Shown in pieces: positions 22,121 to 34,848 of a stretch of 64,000 nt of DNA (its first letter is position 1; every line of letters starts with the position of its first letter). A program made the translations under genes and the position numbers. The DNA lies in the NCBI GenBank assembly GCA_015499995.1, contig JADNRV010000126.1, forward strand, positions 93,680 to 157,679. Direction: 5' to 3'. This DNA comes from Flammula alnicola. Taxonomy: Eukaryota > Basidiomycota > Agaricomycetes > Agaricales > Strophariaceae. The notes beneath the pieces were generated by a model, which had not been told where the DNA came from, ran no database searches, and saw only the letters and a list, made by a program, of their open reading frames with translations.

Positions 22121-25100
22121 GCAGACTATAGCTAATTACCTAGATTCCCAGGGTGGTGTTCGCGAATAAGTACGCTGCTACGCCAGAGACCATTTAAGAT
22201 GTAACGAATGATATGTACTCGACACGGACTTGATACTTTGAAAGTTGCTATGTGGAGCTTTTTCATGAATGTCATTGGATCAGAATCTTTTTTTCCGATG
22301 AGGAGCCTCAAGCTCAAGCCCGGCATAACTTATATGCCAAGCACCGAAGACTATTCGATCCAAGTCGATCCGAGTGCTGAAAATACGTACCATGCCGCAC
22401 GATCTCTAGAATCGTGTGGTCGCTTGCCTAATCTCATAAGCTGACGATCAGTCTTGTTCTTCCAGTCTGCGATTTTGGAAGGTCACAAGGAGTAAAGGTT
22501 TCGTCGACCGCTGCCTAAGGCAGGATGCGTAACTGAAAACCAACATAAATGGAATGCCAATGGTGAATCGACCTCCTCCAGACAATGGAGACGGTGCGAA
22601 AGGGTTGTCAGATTCTAGCCTGGCGGACTCTGCGCCGAGATACACTTTATATCTTCCCGGGAGAGATGGAAACGCTGAGGTAGTCTCCCAACAATTGCTT
22701 TCAATACAGAGTATTTGGAGTTCGAAAATTCAGCGAGCTGGGGCCTGTGGATTCCTGCGAAAACGTCGCGCTGTGAAAAGTTCCAATAGCCTCGAATCCA
22801 TTGGTTCCACTAGCAGTCGCACAGCTTGCGACTCGTTCACTCGTCGTCTCGGAGACACTTACCTGCAAAGTCAAGTCCGAAGGCGCATCGTCGTGAGACC
22901 AACATACCCAACCTGGATATGGCTCTCCGCGACGTCCAAGATAAGTAATGGCGTAGAACTGCGACACGCCTGTGTTCATAGCCTACATAATCCAACGACC
23001 TCGTCGCAAGCTTAATACACCCTGAAATGGGCCTTGCCATCCACGGGGTCGAGGAGGATAAACCTGCAGGATTGCGATGTGCTTGGACAAGACCCCATAT
23101 TCCATCAGTGCAGACTGTACTGGGTGGCACAGTTCAGCAATTGAGGTGCTTAAACCACTATTTTCAAGCAAACCACCTACGTTTTCAAGCGCTCCAAAAG
23201 CGGAATCAGCCATTCACGGTGCGATATTTTAGAGCCGAGTGAGAGGCGGAGGAGAGGGCTAGCTGAGTGTGGAGGCAGGAGATTTAAGAGACTGGAAAAG
23301 ACCTGCTGCCCCAATCAGCTGGTAGTCTGAGTCCCTCCGAGCCCTTGGGTGAGCCCGAGCAGCTGACCTGAATGGCTGTGATTCGAGAGACAGTAACGAA
23401 AGTCGCATCAGCCAGTCCCGCAGACAAGGAAAAGGGTGCCACTGAGTGTGGCACGACAATATGACGTCGCCCCTTTCGCTGTACGAGGGATTGACACGAG
23501 ATTCGGAGGCAACGTCCCAGGATAGAAAGAAGACAACGACGACGTACATCTGGATCTGTGGAACATCGCTCAACCAGGCGAGCCAAAAATTCTCCGTCGC
23601 GTTCACGCTGTCCGAGCTAATGTACGGACTTGGAATGGAATTGAAGTGGAGGATTCAACGAACGCGGAGCTGAATATTGAGGACGCGATAAAAGGTAGCT
23701 GGCCAGTCGATGTCGCTCAAGAGTTGCAAGGTTCCAGTGGCCTCCAAGACAATGGGAAAGGAGAAACAAGAAAGAGCGAAAAAAAAGTTAACACTTTAAT
23801 GTTTACGTAATTTGGTGATACAAGAAATCCCTGCATCGTTGCTAAGTACCCCTCTCTGTCTCTGGATTTTCTTGTGAGATTTCGATATTGCGATATATAA
23901 CCCGGGCAGAGAAGACTCACAAGTTGACTCGCTTCCAATATTGGCCTCTAACCGTTGCATCATTCAGATTCGTGTCGCGCGACAGTCCCGATTACAGCCT
24001 GAGGTTGATTGCAGGAACAAGTTCTGAATCTCCGATAGGTTTTCGTGATGGTAGCGTGTTGATCGACCAAGGCGGAACTTCTTCTTCTACTGTGCTGTTA
24101 GAAAGCATGCCAAACCCAGGCGCAAGTGAAAGGAGAGGCGCACAGTAATTAATCACCTCGAAACCTTTTCTGAGAGAGACCCTCTGCCGGCCCCTCTTTT
24201 TCGTCTCTTTTTCTCTTCTTTATTTGCTCTTCTGCAGCTTGGGATCGAGGGTGGCGCGGATCTACAACGACAACTTGGGGGGCTTGGTCGTTGGGCGCGA
24301 GGAGAAGCGCCATACCGTGGATGTAAAGAAATTTGCCTTCGTTATTGTTTTCACGGGAGGACCTTCTTCCTCCATGGCACGTAGGGATTATCAACAAGGA
24401 CATTAATTATGTTTGAGTTTGGGAGAGGTTGTCGTGGATGGAGACGTTCTATAACAGGGCGCAGAACACCTGACGATTAGTCGATTACTGACGCTTTGGT
24501 ATTTTGCCGAGCCGTAATCCTAGCTTCCTGCTCAGAAGTCCATAATAACCTTTCAACATGTACCTGTATCGCTGACGGTGAGGCCGACACAGCAAGCCAA
24601 GTTATTGATAAAGACGCACCTTTTTCCGACGACTGATCCGGGCTTCAAATTTCAAAGCTGCATTTGCTGATTAAACTAAAAAGGTGCAGTGACGAGTGCA
24701 GAGGAGCATTCCACTCTATACAAATGACCTGAAGAGGTATAAGGACTCTGGGGCGAACAGATAATTGACTGAATGACAACACAAAAGTTCGGACAAGAGG
24801 AACTGCAGGAGAACAGCTCGGGTTTTACTCACCATGGTCCAAGACGCCTTCAGAACTTCAAGGAGCATAAAGTCGTCTGAGAAAACGTCAGTGAAAGACT
24901 TAACAACCTAAACCGTTGGTCTCCGGACCTCTGTGGACGTAATATATACGTACTAGCCACGTCGAATAGTTTCAAACACGCTCATCCGCGGAGGCCCTGA
25001 AGAAGACCTTTTTTGGCAGGTAACAAAATTCAGTGGGGAGGAATTCATTGCACGAAGAATTTAGGACGCTCTCCACCTGGAATATATGATTAACTAGCAA

Positions 25101-25375
25101 GTTGGAAACTGAGAGAAAATCTTACCTCTGTAGAAATAACCCCGCTCGCAAATCGAGGCAAGAATCGCAACCGTAAGAAATAGCATCATTCAAAATTCAT
25201 GAATACGTAGAAGCCTCATGCTTCCCCTTCCCGTCGATCATCCTCATTATGACGAGCAGTTTGTGTCAAGAGATGAGTTAGTGCTTGAGAAAGTGGTGGT
25301 CCGTGTTTAACTTATTTTTCCACGCAACACGTGCACCACAACATGACTTGAAACGTTTTTTCTTTTGATATGTTA
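22121..25375 (+). repeat. Segmental duplicate B, decayed
   Basis: Matches A (inverted) and C (direct) along most of its length. Examples: 22350-22610 matches C 28850-29110; 23440-23700 matches 30030-30280; 24020-24150 matches 30600-30740 (GPALPP-derived); 25240-25345 matches 31850-31950. Frames are interrupted differently in each copy, so none is likely to be a gene now. The stretch next to the H relic (22121-22340) matches only A (7430-7626). This shows A and B share a longer unit than C. Confidence 0.65.
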
Positions 25376-25503
25376 ACTTGAGTCGTTCTAAAGGTATGTC
25401 TCAAGAGTTTTCGGACTACAAGACATAACTACTAACGTCAGGATTAGACCGCCTACCTAAATATACCACTGCGGAAGCCGGTTGTCGAACCCCATCTTCT
25501 GAA

Positions 25504-25695
25504 TCATTCCATGCATTGCGCCTTGACCTGGTGGCAATTCCCTTCGGGTTCGAGCATGGAGTGGAAGATAGCGACAATCGCAGAGGATAAGGAAGAGAGG
25601 ACCAGGAGCGCTGCGCCAGCGCCAAATGTGGAAGGATCGAGCCTATGCGGGCCTTTAGCATAATCCGTCAACGCTTGAATGCTGCTGGTGCCCAT
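25504..25695 (-). CDS. Possible small membrane-spanning ORF
   Basis: A 63-residue frame beginning MGTSSIQALTDYAKG and carrying one hydrophobic span (GAGAALLVLSSLSSAIVAIF). No relative is recognised. It could be a small gene, an exon, or chance. It lies between segment B and the F2 fragment. Confidence 0.2.
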   Translation of the reverse strand: MGTSSIQALTDYAKGPHRLDPSTFGAGAALLVLSSLSSAIVAIFHSMLEPEGNCHQVKAQCME

Positions 25696-25862
25696 TCCCT
25701 GGAGGCTTTTTATCGTCGAAACCAGACTCGTCTAATTCTCGTATTGAACCTTTAAGGGAAACGATGACCCTACAGCGTAGTTTCCTGTTTTGCATTGGGC
25801 AATATGTACTGAACATGTTTATATTTACAGTCATAACTGCACGTTCAAACATCGTCTTCTTA

Positions 25863-26319
25863 TGTGCCGCGAGGAAGTTCTGAGTGTGCAGGAATTACCA
25901 GCACCAATGATAAATATGGCAAGACGGCCCCAGGTTGCGCCAGCGGCAGTAGCCTCGTCACAAGATCTGACCTTTTATCTGCATGAGAAGGGCCAGTCTC
26001 GAACCCTTGGTATATGCCGATTCTGAGAGAGTTTTGTGGTGAGGTTTAAAGTGTGCTAATACCTATTTCCCTCTTGTAGGAGTCGTCGCTCTCTCTTCCA
26101 AGCAACCCACGCCAGAGACTCCACGTCACTGGCGAAGAGGTTTTGTCGAACATTCGCCGCCTCATGCCCTGGGTCTCGAAGTCCCAAGAAGACAAGCTAG
26201 AAACTCGGCTCTTTCAGATCATGCTGAAGGTCCTTTCGATACACAATGAGGGTCGTATTACGCCTCGAAGCAAACTACATATACTGCAAAACTCACACCA
26301 TAAAAATCCTAGAGTCTAG
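25863..26319 (+). pseudogene. F2-5: C-terminal F2 fragment
   Basis: An exon beginning near 26081 reads NPRQRLHV..., then IRRLMPWVSKSQEDK and LFQIMLKVL. This aligns with the F2 C-terminus (F2-1: IRHFIPWVAKSQDD...LQNMCKVL). An upstream frame (25863-26011) ends at a good donor and may be joined to it. The IGDVG core is not present anywhere nearby, so this is a C-terminal remnant or a very diverged short gene. It is convergent with F1-4. Confidence 0.45.
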
Positions 26320-26547
26320 GTTCTGTACTTAATGCCCATTGTGAAGGCTGCCAATGTGCGCACCTCAATTGCCCATTACACCTGGCTATCTCTGTGCTCA
26401 TGATCTCCATCTGATGGGATCTTCATGTATTCGCATAACTTGGGTATATATACAGCACGTACTATTTATTACACTACTCATGGACTAAGCAAATAAATAT
26501 CTGAATCAGAGCTTATGCAAAGATACTATTTAATTTCGCCCTCGCGT

Positions 26548-28475
26548 CTATGGTCTTATCGTAGTTCGAGAAGAGTTTCTAGTAGACAATCCTCGCGTCG
26601 ACTCCGTTCTGTCTTCAAGAAAATATGCCTGCACGGCGATACAATGACACCATTCAATGTCTTCACGATCTTTTTTATTGCTGATGGTCTGTAAATCTGA
26701 TTGCATCTCCCTAATATCGAGCTCAGATGGACCACTATTTGTCAGAATATGGTCATCATCGCTTTCCCAGAACGACATATCCGGGGCTCCAGAAACTGTT
26801 TGTAATGTTGCCTTTCCTTTCCTGCTGGATAAACGAGGCTTTGTGGCTGTTGCCAACGCCCAAGACTGGGCCCGGAAGCACCCAAAAATGACCACCAAAG
26901 AGGGCGCGCGCGTTTCATGCAATGTATTCTCTTCCAAGTGACGGCGCCAAGCCTCCTGATGTTGTTTCATATATACGCATATGTGGAGTCTTTCGAATTG
27001 GTTTATCTTGAGCCGGAGAATGCCTTGTGCCAGATGCATCGCTGAGCAGTAGACAAGATCGGGTTTACTCCTCAAACTATCAGGAATGCGAATCCTGGTA
27101 CGGTCGTCACTGTTCAGGAGGATGTCAGCCAAAAATCACTCCGATGGACTGTACGCACGACGCGATTTCTGACCTTGCTTTCGTTTTATCTTTGTTAAAT
27201 CCACGGATATACAAATTCTTTTTTTCGCGGGAGAAAATCAGGTTCCTCTTCACGATCTCGGAGACTTTTTTGGGGTAAGGCACAAATCCTGTCGGCGGGT
27301 TGAGACCACGGCTAATGTTTTCATCTTCCGTCTCGAAGATATTGAATAAGGTGTCGAAGCCTCCATCTTCATTGAAGAGCCCGACATCTCCAATGTAGAC
27401 ATTCTTCCCCCATCTTTCAATGTGATCATGTTGAGTTGGCGAGGGGTTCCAAAGCGGAATCGTACCGGCTTCTGCGGGGAAAGGGTTTGTTTTCATGTAG
27501 TTCTTTATGTGACGCTGCGTGGTAGTAGGAATGTGATATTTCAGATCCTTGTAAACAGACCGTTAGTGATTGGCATATTCCGTAAGACCGAAATATATAC
27601 CGGAGCGGTTATAGATTTGGTGCGAAGTGAACTTGATTGCGAGCCTGTAACGTACATATTTCAAAACACAAACATCGGAGGGGCCTGAAATGAATCATAT
27701 CCATACCCTGTGACGGAGACGAATATCTGCTTCGCGAGAAATTTCCTACTCCAAGTGAGTCAGAGCTTTCGCTCAGTGTTACACTAACGTTCGATCGAGT
27801 TTGTACATGACCGGAAGTCTTCTGTAGAATACTTGTGAGTTTCCCTGTGGAGGGACCTGGTAATACATTCCGATTTGAAGTGAGCAATGTTGAAGCCAAA
27901 GGATACATAAATCGGAAAGTACCACTTAAAAGAACTTGGGGAGCTTCTAGGCTTTGTGACTGATTAAGAAGAAAAAAAGATGTAAGATTTCGAGTTTCAA
28001 GTTGGTACAGATCTGTGCTTACGCTCGAGCTTTCTAGACCTATAGCTAGCGATGCCTCTTCCAACGGTTGGCTGACACCGGTCAGTTCAGCAACCACTGT
28101 TCAATCATCAGTTTAATCAGTTTCTTGCGAGGATGGAACCCTTACGTCTATGAGTATCTGAATCGGGAACAGAAATGAAGTTGGTGGTGCTGATATATTG
28201 AACGGTACCCCTCGAAGCATTGTGTATAGTCGTACTGCCTTCGATAACTGAATTGCTGTTACCGCTGTTAATATTGTCGTTATTGCTTGTTACGGTTTGC
28301 TTTCCGGAAGCTCTGGCGACACGAGGGTAAGCATGATTCTCTCAGGTTTAGAGAACTCATAGCAAGTCTAACCTGGCTCCAACTTTGGACTGTATGCCTG
28401 GACGCCGATCAGGCTGAGTGAGCGACTCATGAAGCAGAGTTTTAGATACATACTTTTCCATGCCTTTTCGAACAT
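26548..28475 (-). CDS. F1-4: Asn-rich exon + IGDVG-core protein
   Basis: Minus-strand F1 member. Start at 28475 (MFEKAWKS), first exon 28475-28454. After a second mini-exon, an Asn-rich exon follows at about 28319-28147 with NNDNINSGNSNSVIEGS. Core exons are 27547-27174 and 27109-26548, which join in frame. They encode DLKYHIP, IPLWNPSP, NVYIGDVGLF, GGFDTLFNIFETEDEN, then CSAMHLAQGILRLKIN and AQSWALATA. The C-terminal Ser/Arg tail is shorter than in F1-1 (SSRTTIRP). The start is chosen because it alone brings the Asn-rich exon into frame; the MPW start of other members is altered here. Unlike three other F1 genes it has no F2 partner upstream. Segment C lies there instead. Confidence 0.7.
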
Positions 28476-28829
28476 GTCCGTATTTCCCAAATGCTAGCGT
28501 TACGAGGACTTGGAAAGCACGGGAAAACGAGTCTAATGCGAGAAGAATGCAAGGGAAGCGAGTGGACTGAGTATTGATATTGCGGGCTTGTCGAAGAACT
28601 GAAAACTGAAAACCCCAATATACTTAATTGTTTCCAGATTAAAGGTAAACGCGGACGTTGAAACGTTGACCGCCCATAGCTGGTTACCTGCCCGGCAAAG
28701 CCCGAAACACTGCCTCCAAATTTTCCCAAATCACTTCGGCAGAGTCCACGAAGGTATATATAATATTTGCGGCTCTCCCAGAAAAGAGCAGGCTCCTAGA
28801 ACCACCAGCTTCAAGCTTTCAAAATTTCA

Positions 28830-31800
28830 AGCGAAGCACAGAAAATTACTGGAGCCAATCCGATCCGAGTGTTGAAAATAGCTACCGTGGCACACGATCT
28901 CTAGAATCGTGCGGTCGCTATACACGTGATTCATTAGTCTCATGCTTGATCTCATAGGCCGACGATACAGTTTTGGTCTTCCAGTTTGCACCTTTGGAAA
29001 GTTACAAGAAGTAAAGGTTTCGTCGACTGCTAGATGCGTGACTGAATACCAACACAAATGGAATACCAGTGCTGAATCGACTCCTCAAGGCAAGAGAGAT
29101 GGTGCAAAAGACTTGCAAGACTCTATCCTCGTGAACACCGCATCAAGGCATAGTTTTTCATGTCTGCAGAGATGCAAGCGGCCAGCTAGTCTCCGTCCAA
29201 CAAATACTCTCGATAGAGGCTATTCGGAGTTCGGGATTTCAGCGAGCTGGAGCCTGTCGAAATATCATGTCGTGAAGAGGTCCAATAATCTCTCATTCAT
29301 TCCAGTAGCAGTCGCACACTTGCGACTCGTTCATTCGCTCATATTGAAAACAACTTACCTGCCAAGTCAAGTCCGAAGGCACGTCGTAGTGAGGTTAACG
29401 TGTCCGAGCCGGATCCGGCTCTCCATAACATCCATAATAAGCGCAGGACCGCGACGCACCTGTGTTCATATCCCACAGGATCCAAAGAAGCGCCTCGTCG
29501 CGAGCTCAAACACCCTGAAATGAGCGTCGCCCTCCAAGGGGTAGAAGACAACCCAGTAGCATGCGGGGCGCTGGGGTAAGATCCTCCACATTGCATAGGT
29601 GTCAAGTGTACCAGGTAGCACAGTCCAGTAATCGGGGTGGTTAAAACACCATTTTTGAAGTAAACCACCTCCGATTTAAGCGCATATATTAACTCCAAAA
29701 GGGGAAGATCGCTGAGCCACTTACGTTGCGACATTTTAGGACTTGTTAGAGCCTTATCACGAGCCGGCCGTTTTGTCTCGCCATATCTGAGCTCCAAGAA
29801 GCTGGTAGAAGAGCCCTACAAGTCACAGTGAGAGCTCGAGGAGAGGGCTAGCTGAGTGTGGAAGCAGGCGATTTAAGAGACTGGAAAAGACCTGCTGCCC
29901 CAATCAGCTGGTCGCGTCAGATTCTCTGAGCCCTGGGATGAGCACGCTAAGCTACCCTGGATAGCTGTGATTCGAGAGACAGTAACGAAAGGCGCATCAG
30001 CCAGTCCCACAGACAATGAAAAGGGTGCCACTGAGTGTGGCACGACAACATGACGTCGCCCCTTTCGCTATACGCGGGATTGACACGAGATTCGGAGGCA
30101 ACGGCGCAGGATAGAAAGAAGACGACGACGTACATCTGGATCTGCGCAACGTCGCTCAACGAGGCGAGTCAAGAATTCTCTGTCGCGTTCACGCTGTCCG
30201 AGCTAATGTACAGACTTGGAACGGAATTGAGGTGGGGATTCAACGAACGCGGAGCTGAATATTGAGGACGCGATAAAAGCTAGCTGGCCAGTCGATGTCG
30301 CTCAAGAGTTGCAAGGCGTCGAACGGTTCCAGTGGCCTCCAGCGAGACAATGGGAAAGGAGAAACAAGAAAGAGCAAAAAAAAGTTAACGTTGAATTATC
30401 ACTTTAATGTTTACGTAATTTGATGATACAAGAAATCCTGCGTCGTTGCTACCGCCATCTAAGTCTGGATTTTCTTGTCAGATTTCGATATTGCGATATA
30501 TATCCCGGCAGAGAGAGACTCACAAGCTGACTCTCTTCCAATGTTGGCCTCTAGCCGTTGCATCATTCGGACCCGTGTCACACGACAGTCCTAGATTACA
30601 GGTTGACTGCAGGAACAAGTTCTGAATCTCGAGAGGTTGTTCGTGATGGTAGCGCGTTGATCGACCAAGGAAGAACTTCTATTTCTGTGCTGTTAGAAAG
30701 CATGCCAAACTCAGGCGCAAGTGAAAGGGGAGGCGCACAGTAAGTAATCACCTCGAAACATCTTCTGAGAGAGAACCTCTTCCCGCTCTTATTCGTCTGT
30801 TTTTCTCTTCTTCGTTTGCTCTTCTGCAGCTTGGGATCGAGGGTGGTGCGGATCTACAACGACAACTTGGGGGCTTGGTCGTTGGGCGCTTGTAGTCGAG
30901 GAGAAGCGTCATACCGTGGATGTAAAGAAATTTGCCTTCATTGTTTTCAGGGGAGGACCTTCATTCTCCATGGCACGTCGGGTTTATCAACAAGGAGATT
31001 AATTATGTTTGAGCTTGGGAGAGGTTGTCGTAGGTGCAGACGGTCTGTAGCAGGACGCAGAACACCTGACGATTAGTCGATTACTGAGGTTTGGTATTTG
31101 CCCAGCCGTAATCTCAGCTTCCTGCTCGGAAGTCCATAACAACTGTTCAACAGGTACCTGTATCACTGACGTTGAGCCCGACAGAGCAAGCCAAGTTATT
31201 GACAAGGACGCACCTTTTTCCTCCCGATGACTAATCTACCCTTCCAATATTAAAGTTGCATTTGTTGATCAAATGAAAAAGGCGCAGTGAAGAGCGCGGA
31301 GGAGTATTCCACTCTACACAATTGAACTGAAGAGGTATGACGCCTCGGGCGAACAGATAATTGACTGAATGACAAAAAAAGTTTAGACAAGAGGAGGAGA
31401 ACAGCTCGGGATTTACTCACCATGGTCCAAGACGCCTTCGGAACTTCAAAGGAGCGCAAAGTCGTCTGAGAAAACGTCAGTGGAAGTCTTAACAACCTAA
31501 CAACTGAACCGTTTGTTTCCGGCCCTCTGTGGACGTAATATGTACGTACTAGCCACGTCGAATGGTTTCACACACTCTCATCGACGGAGGCCTCGTGCAA
31601 GATGTTTTTTTGGCGGGCAACAAAATTTGGTGGCGAGGAATTCATTGCACACAGAATTTAGTACGCTCCCTCCCTGGAATATAGCGGAAGAGATTTTCAA
31701 CTTGCACTTGGAAACTGGGAGAAATTCTTACCTTTCTAGAAAGAAGCCATGATTGCAAATCGAGGCAAGAATTGCAACCATAACGAATAGCTTCATGCAA

Positions 31801-31985
31801 AAATTTCATGAATGCGTAGAAGCCTCATGCTTCCCCTTCCCGTCGATCATCCTCGTTGTGATGAGCAGTTTGTGTCAAGAGATGAGTTGGTGCTTGAGAA
31901 AGTGCCAGTTGTCCAAGTTATTTCTCCACGCTACACGTGCACCACAACAAGACTCGAAACATTTTCCTCTCTTTTTCTGCCGCCA
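28830..31985 (+). repeat. Segmental duplicate C, decayed
   Basis: Third copy, direct relative to B and inverted relative to A. It begins at the 28850 block (GTGTTGAAAATA...TAGAATCGTG) and ends near 31985. It lacks the part next to the H gene. GPALPP-derived sequence lies at 30640-30740 (GTTGATCGACCAAGG; CTGTTAGAAA). Frames such as 30035-30265 are open by chance or are remains of an ancestral exon, and have no intact counterpart at the source locus. Confidence 0.65.
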
Positions 31986-32175
31986 CTCCACCTGGGACCT
32001 TTGCCTCCAAAGTACATACTCGAGTAGAGCCCATGACAATTATGAGAGGAACTCGATCTCGATTGGATGATGCGAAGAGGGTCCGCCTAGGTAGGAAAGG
32101 CTGAGAGATTTTTTAAAGAGGATCGTTGGCGTTTTGGTATGTCATCGAGTGCTTTTCGGATGTTCTGACGATTGA

Positions 32176-32475
32176 ATGGCATCTATTCTTACAGATGCTC
32201 CACTGGCCCTTATTCACTCAATGGGACTTTTACCGAACGCTCATCCCGATCTACATTTCGCTGCATTCTCCGTTGAGGATTCAAGACATTCGCGCCTCCG
32301 CCTGGAGGAGATGTTGCACACGATTGTATTAGCTAAATTACTTGCTCAATACTTGCTAATTAGGCAGGAGGAAATAACGGCGGACGACACATATGTAGCG
32401 GCTATACTAAGTCCAGTCGAAGATTACTTGTGCATATTCGAGCCAGAACCATGTAACGAAAAAGTATATCAATAA
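32176..32475 (+). CDS. Small hypothetical protein, 99 aa
   Basis: An ATG-started frame rich in Leu and Ala (LRLEEMLHTIVLAKLLAQYL) with an acidic C-terminus. No family is recognised. It overlaps the last 7 bases of F1-5 on the other strand. It may be a real small gene or an exon; there is no paralogue in the window to support it. Confidence 0.3.
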   Translation: MASILTDAPLALIHSMGLLPNAHPDLHFAAFSVEDSRHSRLRLEEMLHTIVLAKLLAQYLLIRQEEITADDTYVAAILSPVEDYLCIFEPEPCNEKVYQ

Positions 32476-34432
32476 CCTGCTTCCTTGAATACACTTGGAG
32501 TAAAACGCGTCGGCATACTCAGTCTCGAAGCCCTGGATTTCACCGTACTTCGACTACTACCTTTAGACGTGAAAGATCCTCCTCGCAACCATCTCTTTTT
32601 CTGAAGAGCATATGCACCAACGGCCATGCAGTGACATTCTCTAGTGCCCTTGCGGTCATGTTCATCACACCGTGGTTCTGTCCCCGCATCCATGTCCCTG
32701 AAATACGAATCTATATCGTCCATGTGTTTGTTAGATGGGCCAAATCTGCTCCGAATGCGACAATCATCGCTTTCCCAGAAATACCATCTACGGTCGCCCT
32801 GGATCAACTTCTTTAGTGTCACTATGGCTTGTTTACTGGATAGAAAAGACTTCGTGCCCCCAGCCAGAGCCCAAGTTTTTGCTCGGTAAGAGGCGACGAT
32901 GACTACAAAAGAGCGGTCGTGAAATTGCCCTGCTGTTATTTTATCCATGTGACGCTGCCAGGCCTCCTGTTGTTCTCTCAAGTATTCGGTTAACCGGGGC
33001 ATCTCCCACTGATTTATGCTGATTTTTACATAGCCATCTGCAAGATGAATGGCCGAGCACTCAGTGGAGTCGACTTTATCAGGAAACCCAATCGTGACCA
33101 AGTCTGTGGAGCGGTCGTCGCTGTTTGGCAGAATCAGAGAGAATTCGTTTAACTGCAGATACGCAATGTGATATCTGACCTTTGTTTTGCGTGAGGAGGA
33201 TCCTTCACGAACCCAGAAGTCATCGTCGTCGTCGATGATGCCAACATTAAGTCCTGGATGTCTATGCCGATCTCGGAGAGATTCTTGTGGTAAGGTATAA
33301 AGTCATCGGGCGGATCACGTTTACGTTCACGATTTTCCGCCGCCGAATGGAAGATATTAAAGAGAGTGTCGAAGCCACCGTCATGATTAAAGATTCCAAC
33401 ATCTCCGATGTAGACGTGGGTCCGCCACGTTCGGGCGTGGCCTTTACACGGTGAAGGATTCCAAAGTGGAATGACGTGACTTGAATGGAAAAGCTCTGTG
33501 CTCATATAGCTCTTGATATGACGCTCTGTGTGTTTAGGTACATGATTTTTCAGGTCCTTCAAATTGAAAGCGGCCAATCAGCGTTTGTTGCGAATGAATT
33601 AAGACAAAACCCATACCGCCGATTCTATCGGTTTTGGGAGAGGATATTCTGAGCTTGGGACTATAGTATGCACGTTTCAGTCAAAAGGTTCGAAAAGGGA
33701 TGCAAAAGTCATAAGCCATACACAGCGATTGATTACTACGCGTTTGACGGTTTGAGGGTGCCTCCGAGTTTGCAATGGAAGTCGCTCCAACCGGTATTTC
33801 GCTCACAGCTTTCTGAATAGCACTAACATGTGCTTTGATTGCCTCTGAAGTGACCGGCTCCGTGTATTGACTTGACTTATCTAGATTCGAAATGAGTCTC
33901 ATGGAAGGTAACTGACATTTAAGGCAGCATACCATTCAAGAGAAATGGTTGAGCTGTTTGAACTTCTGGCTGGTTGAATCAAAAGAATAAGACATCGGAT
34001 TTCAAGCTGGTACGAAACTAGCACTTACGCTGTTACTTTCCGGTGGTTCTTCCGACAGAGCCGCCCCTGTCTGACTTTCAGTAACAATGTCCTTTCCTTC
34101 AGAAAAGATGCATACAGGTATCCAAATTAGAATAGGGATCATGCGTCGCGGGGATGTGTAAATTGTCGATATAATTATTGATCGTCACATTCAAATTATC
34201 GCCTTCGATTATAGCGTTGCGATTATTCGACTTATGATTGCCATTATTGATTTGTACTGGTCGCTTTCCCGAAGATCTACTAGCACATTGTAAGAATATT
34301 ATCCTGAAGGGTGGTGCAGGAGTGCGTGACCTACCTTTCCCTCCCAGGGCGCCAAATGCCTGAATGTTGAAAAGAGGGATCTTTGAATTGCACGATAACA
34401 GCCTGGGCAGAAAACATACCTTTCCAGGGCAT
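32469..34432 (-). CDS. F1-5: Asn-rich exon + IGDVG-core protein
   Basis: Minus-strand F1 member very close to F1-1. Exon 1 is 34432-34420 (MPWK), exon 2 a 25-base mini-exon, and the Asn-rich exon starts at 34279 (VQINNGNHKSNNRNAIIEGD). Core exons are 33556-33180 and 33120-32469 and join in frame. Motifs: DLKNHVPKHTERHIKSYM, IPLWNPSP, HVYIGDVGIF, GGFDTLFNIF, CSAIHLADGYVKISIN, AKTWALAGG. It ends in a Ser/Arg tail (SSRSTVKSRASRLSMPTRF) that differs from F1-1 at only a few positions. Its divergent neighbour is the F2-3 pseudogene, 416 bases away. Function unknown. Confidence 0.75.
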
Positions 34433-34848
34433 TTTCGTGATATTGCAATAAGTAGAAAAATAATGAGGGATGCGTCAAAATGAATCAGGAACGAAAGCGA
34501 AGAGATAAGTTCAAGGGAAGTTGGGGTTTTACGCGCGTTTGCTCAACTATGTAAGGCTGACAAAGCCGGAGTTGGTCATCATCGCGGTAGCGTCTCTCGT
34601 TTCCCAAGTCTTGCTGCATTCACTCTCAATATCATCCTCAGTTCGGCCTTAATTGAGCCTAAAGACTTTTCACTATCCCCCAAATTTGTTGGTTAACTTT
34701 TCTACGAGCTTTTCAACAACTTTTCAAAGCCTCAAAAAGATGTGTCGGAGTTTCAATCTCGCAGCCAACCTGGAAAACGTGAACGTGACAATAATTTGTT
34801 ACCTTACAGTACTCTCCCTCGACGCGCTCCTCAGTCAGCACGAACACC
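34433..34848. promoter_or_regulatory. Shared upstream region of F1-5 and F2-3
   Basis: Shortest of the three divergent regions (416 bases). Its position and orientation match the other F2/F1 pairs. I could not find the TTGTCATGTTCAACTT motif here. Confidence 0.35.

Noticed and set aside
23446..23673. Similar 75-codon frames in segments A, B and C
   Set aside because: The frame is broken differently in each copy and not intact in segment D; it looks like remains of an exon, not three genes.
4255..31985. Segments A-C as a transposon family
   Set aside because: No terminal repeats, target duplications or transposase text were seen, and they contain part of a resident host gene and adjoin H-gene 3' ends; segmental duplication fits better.
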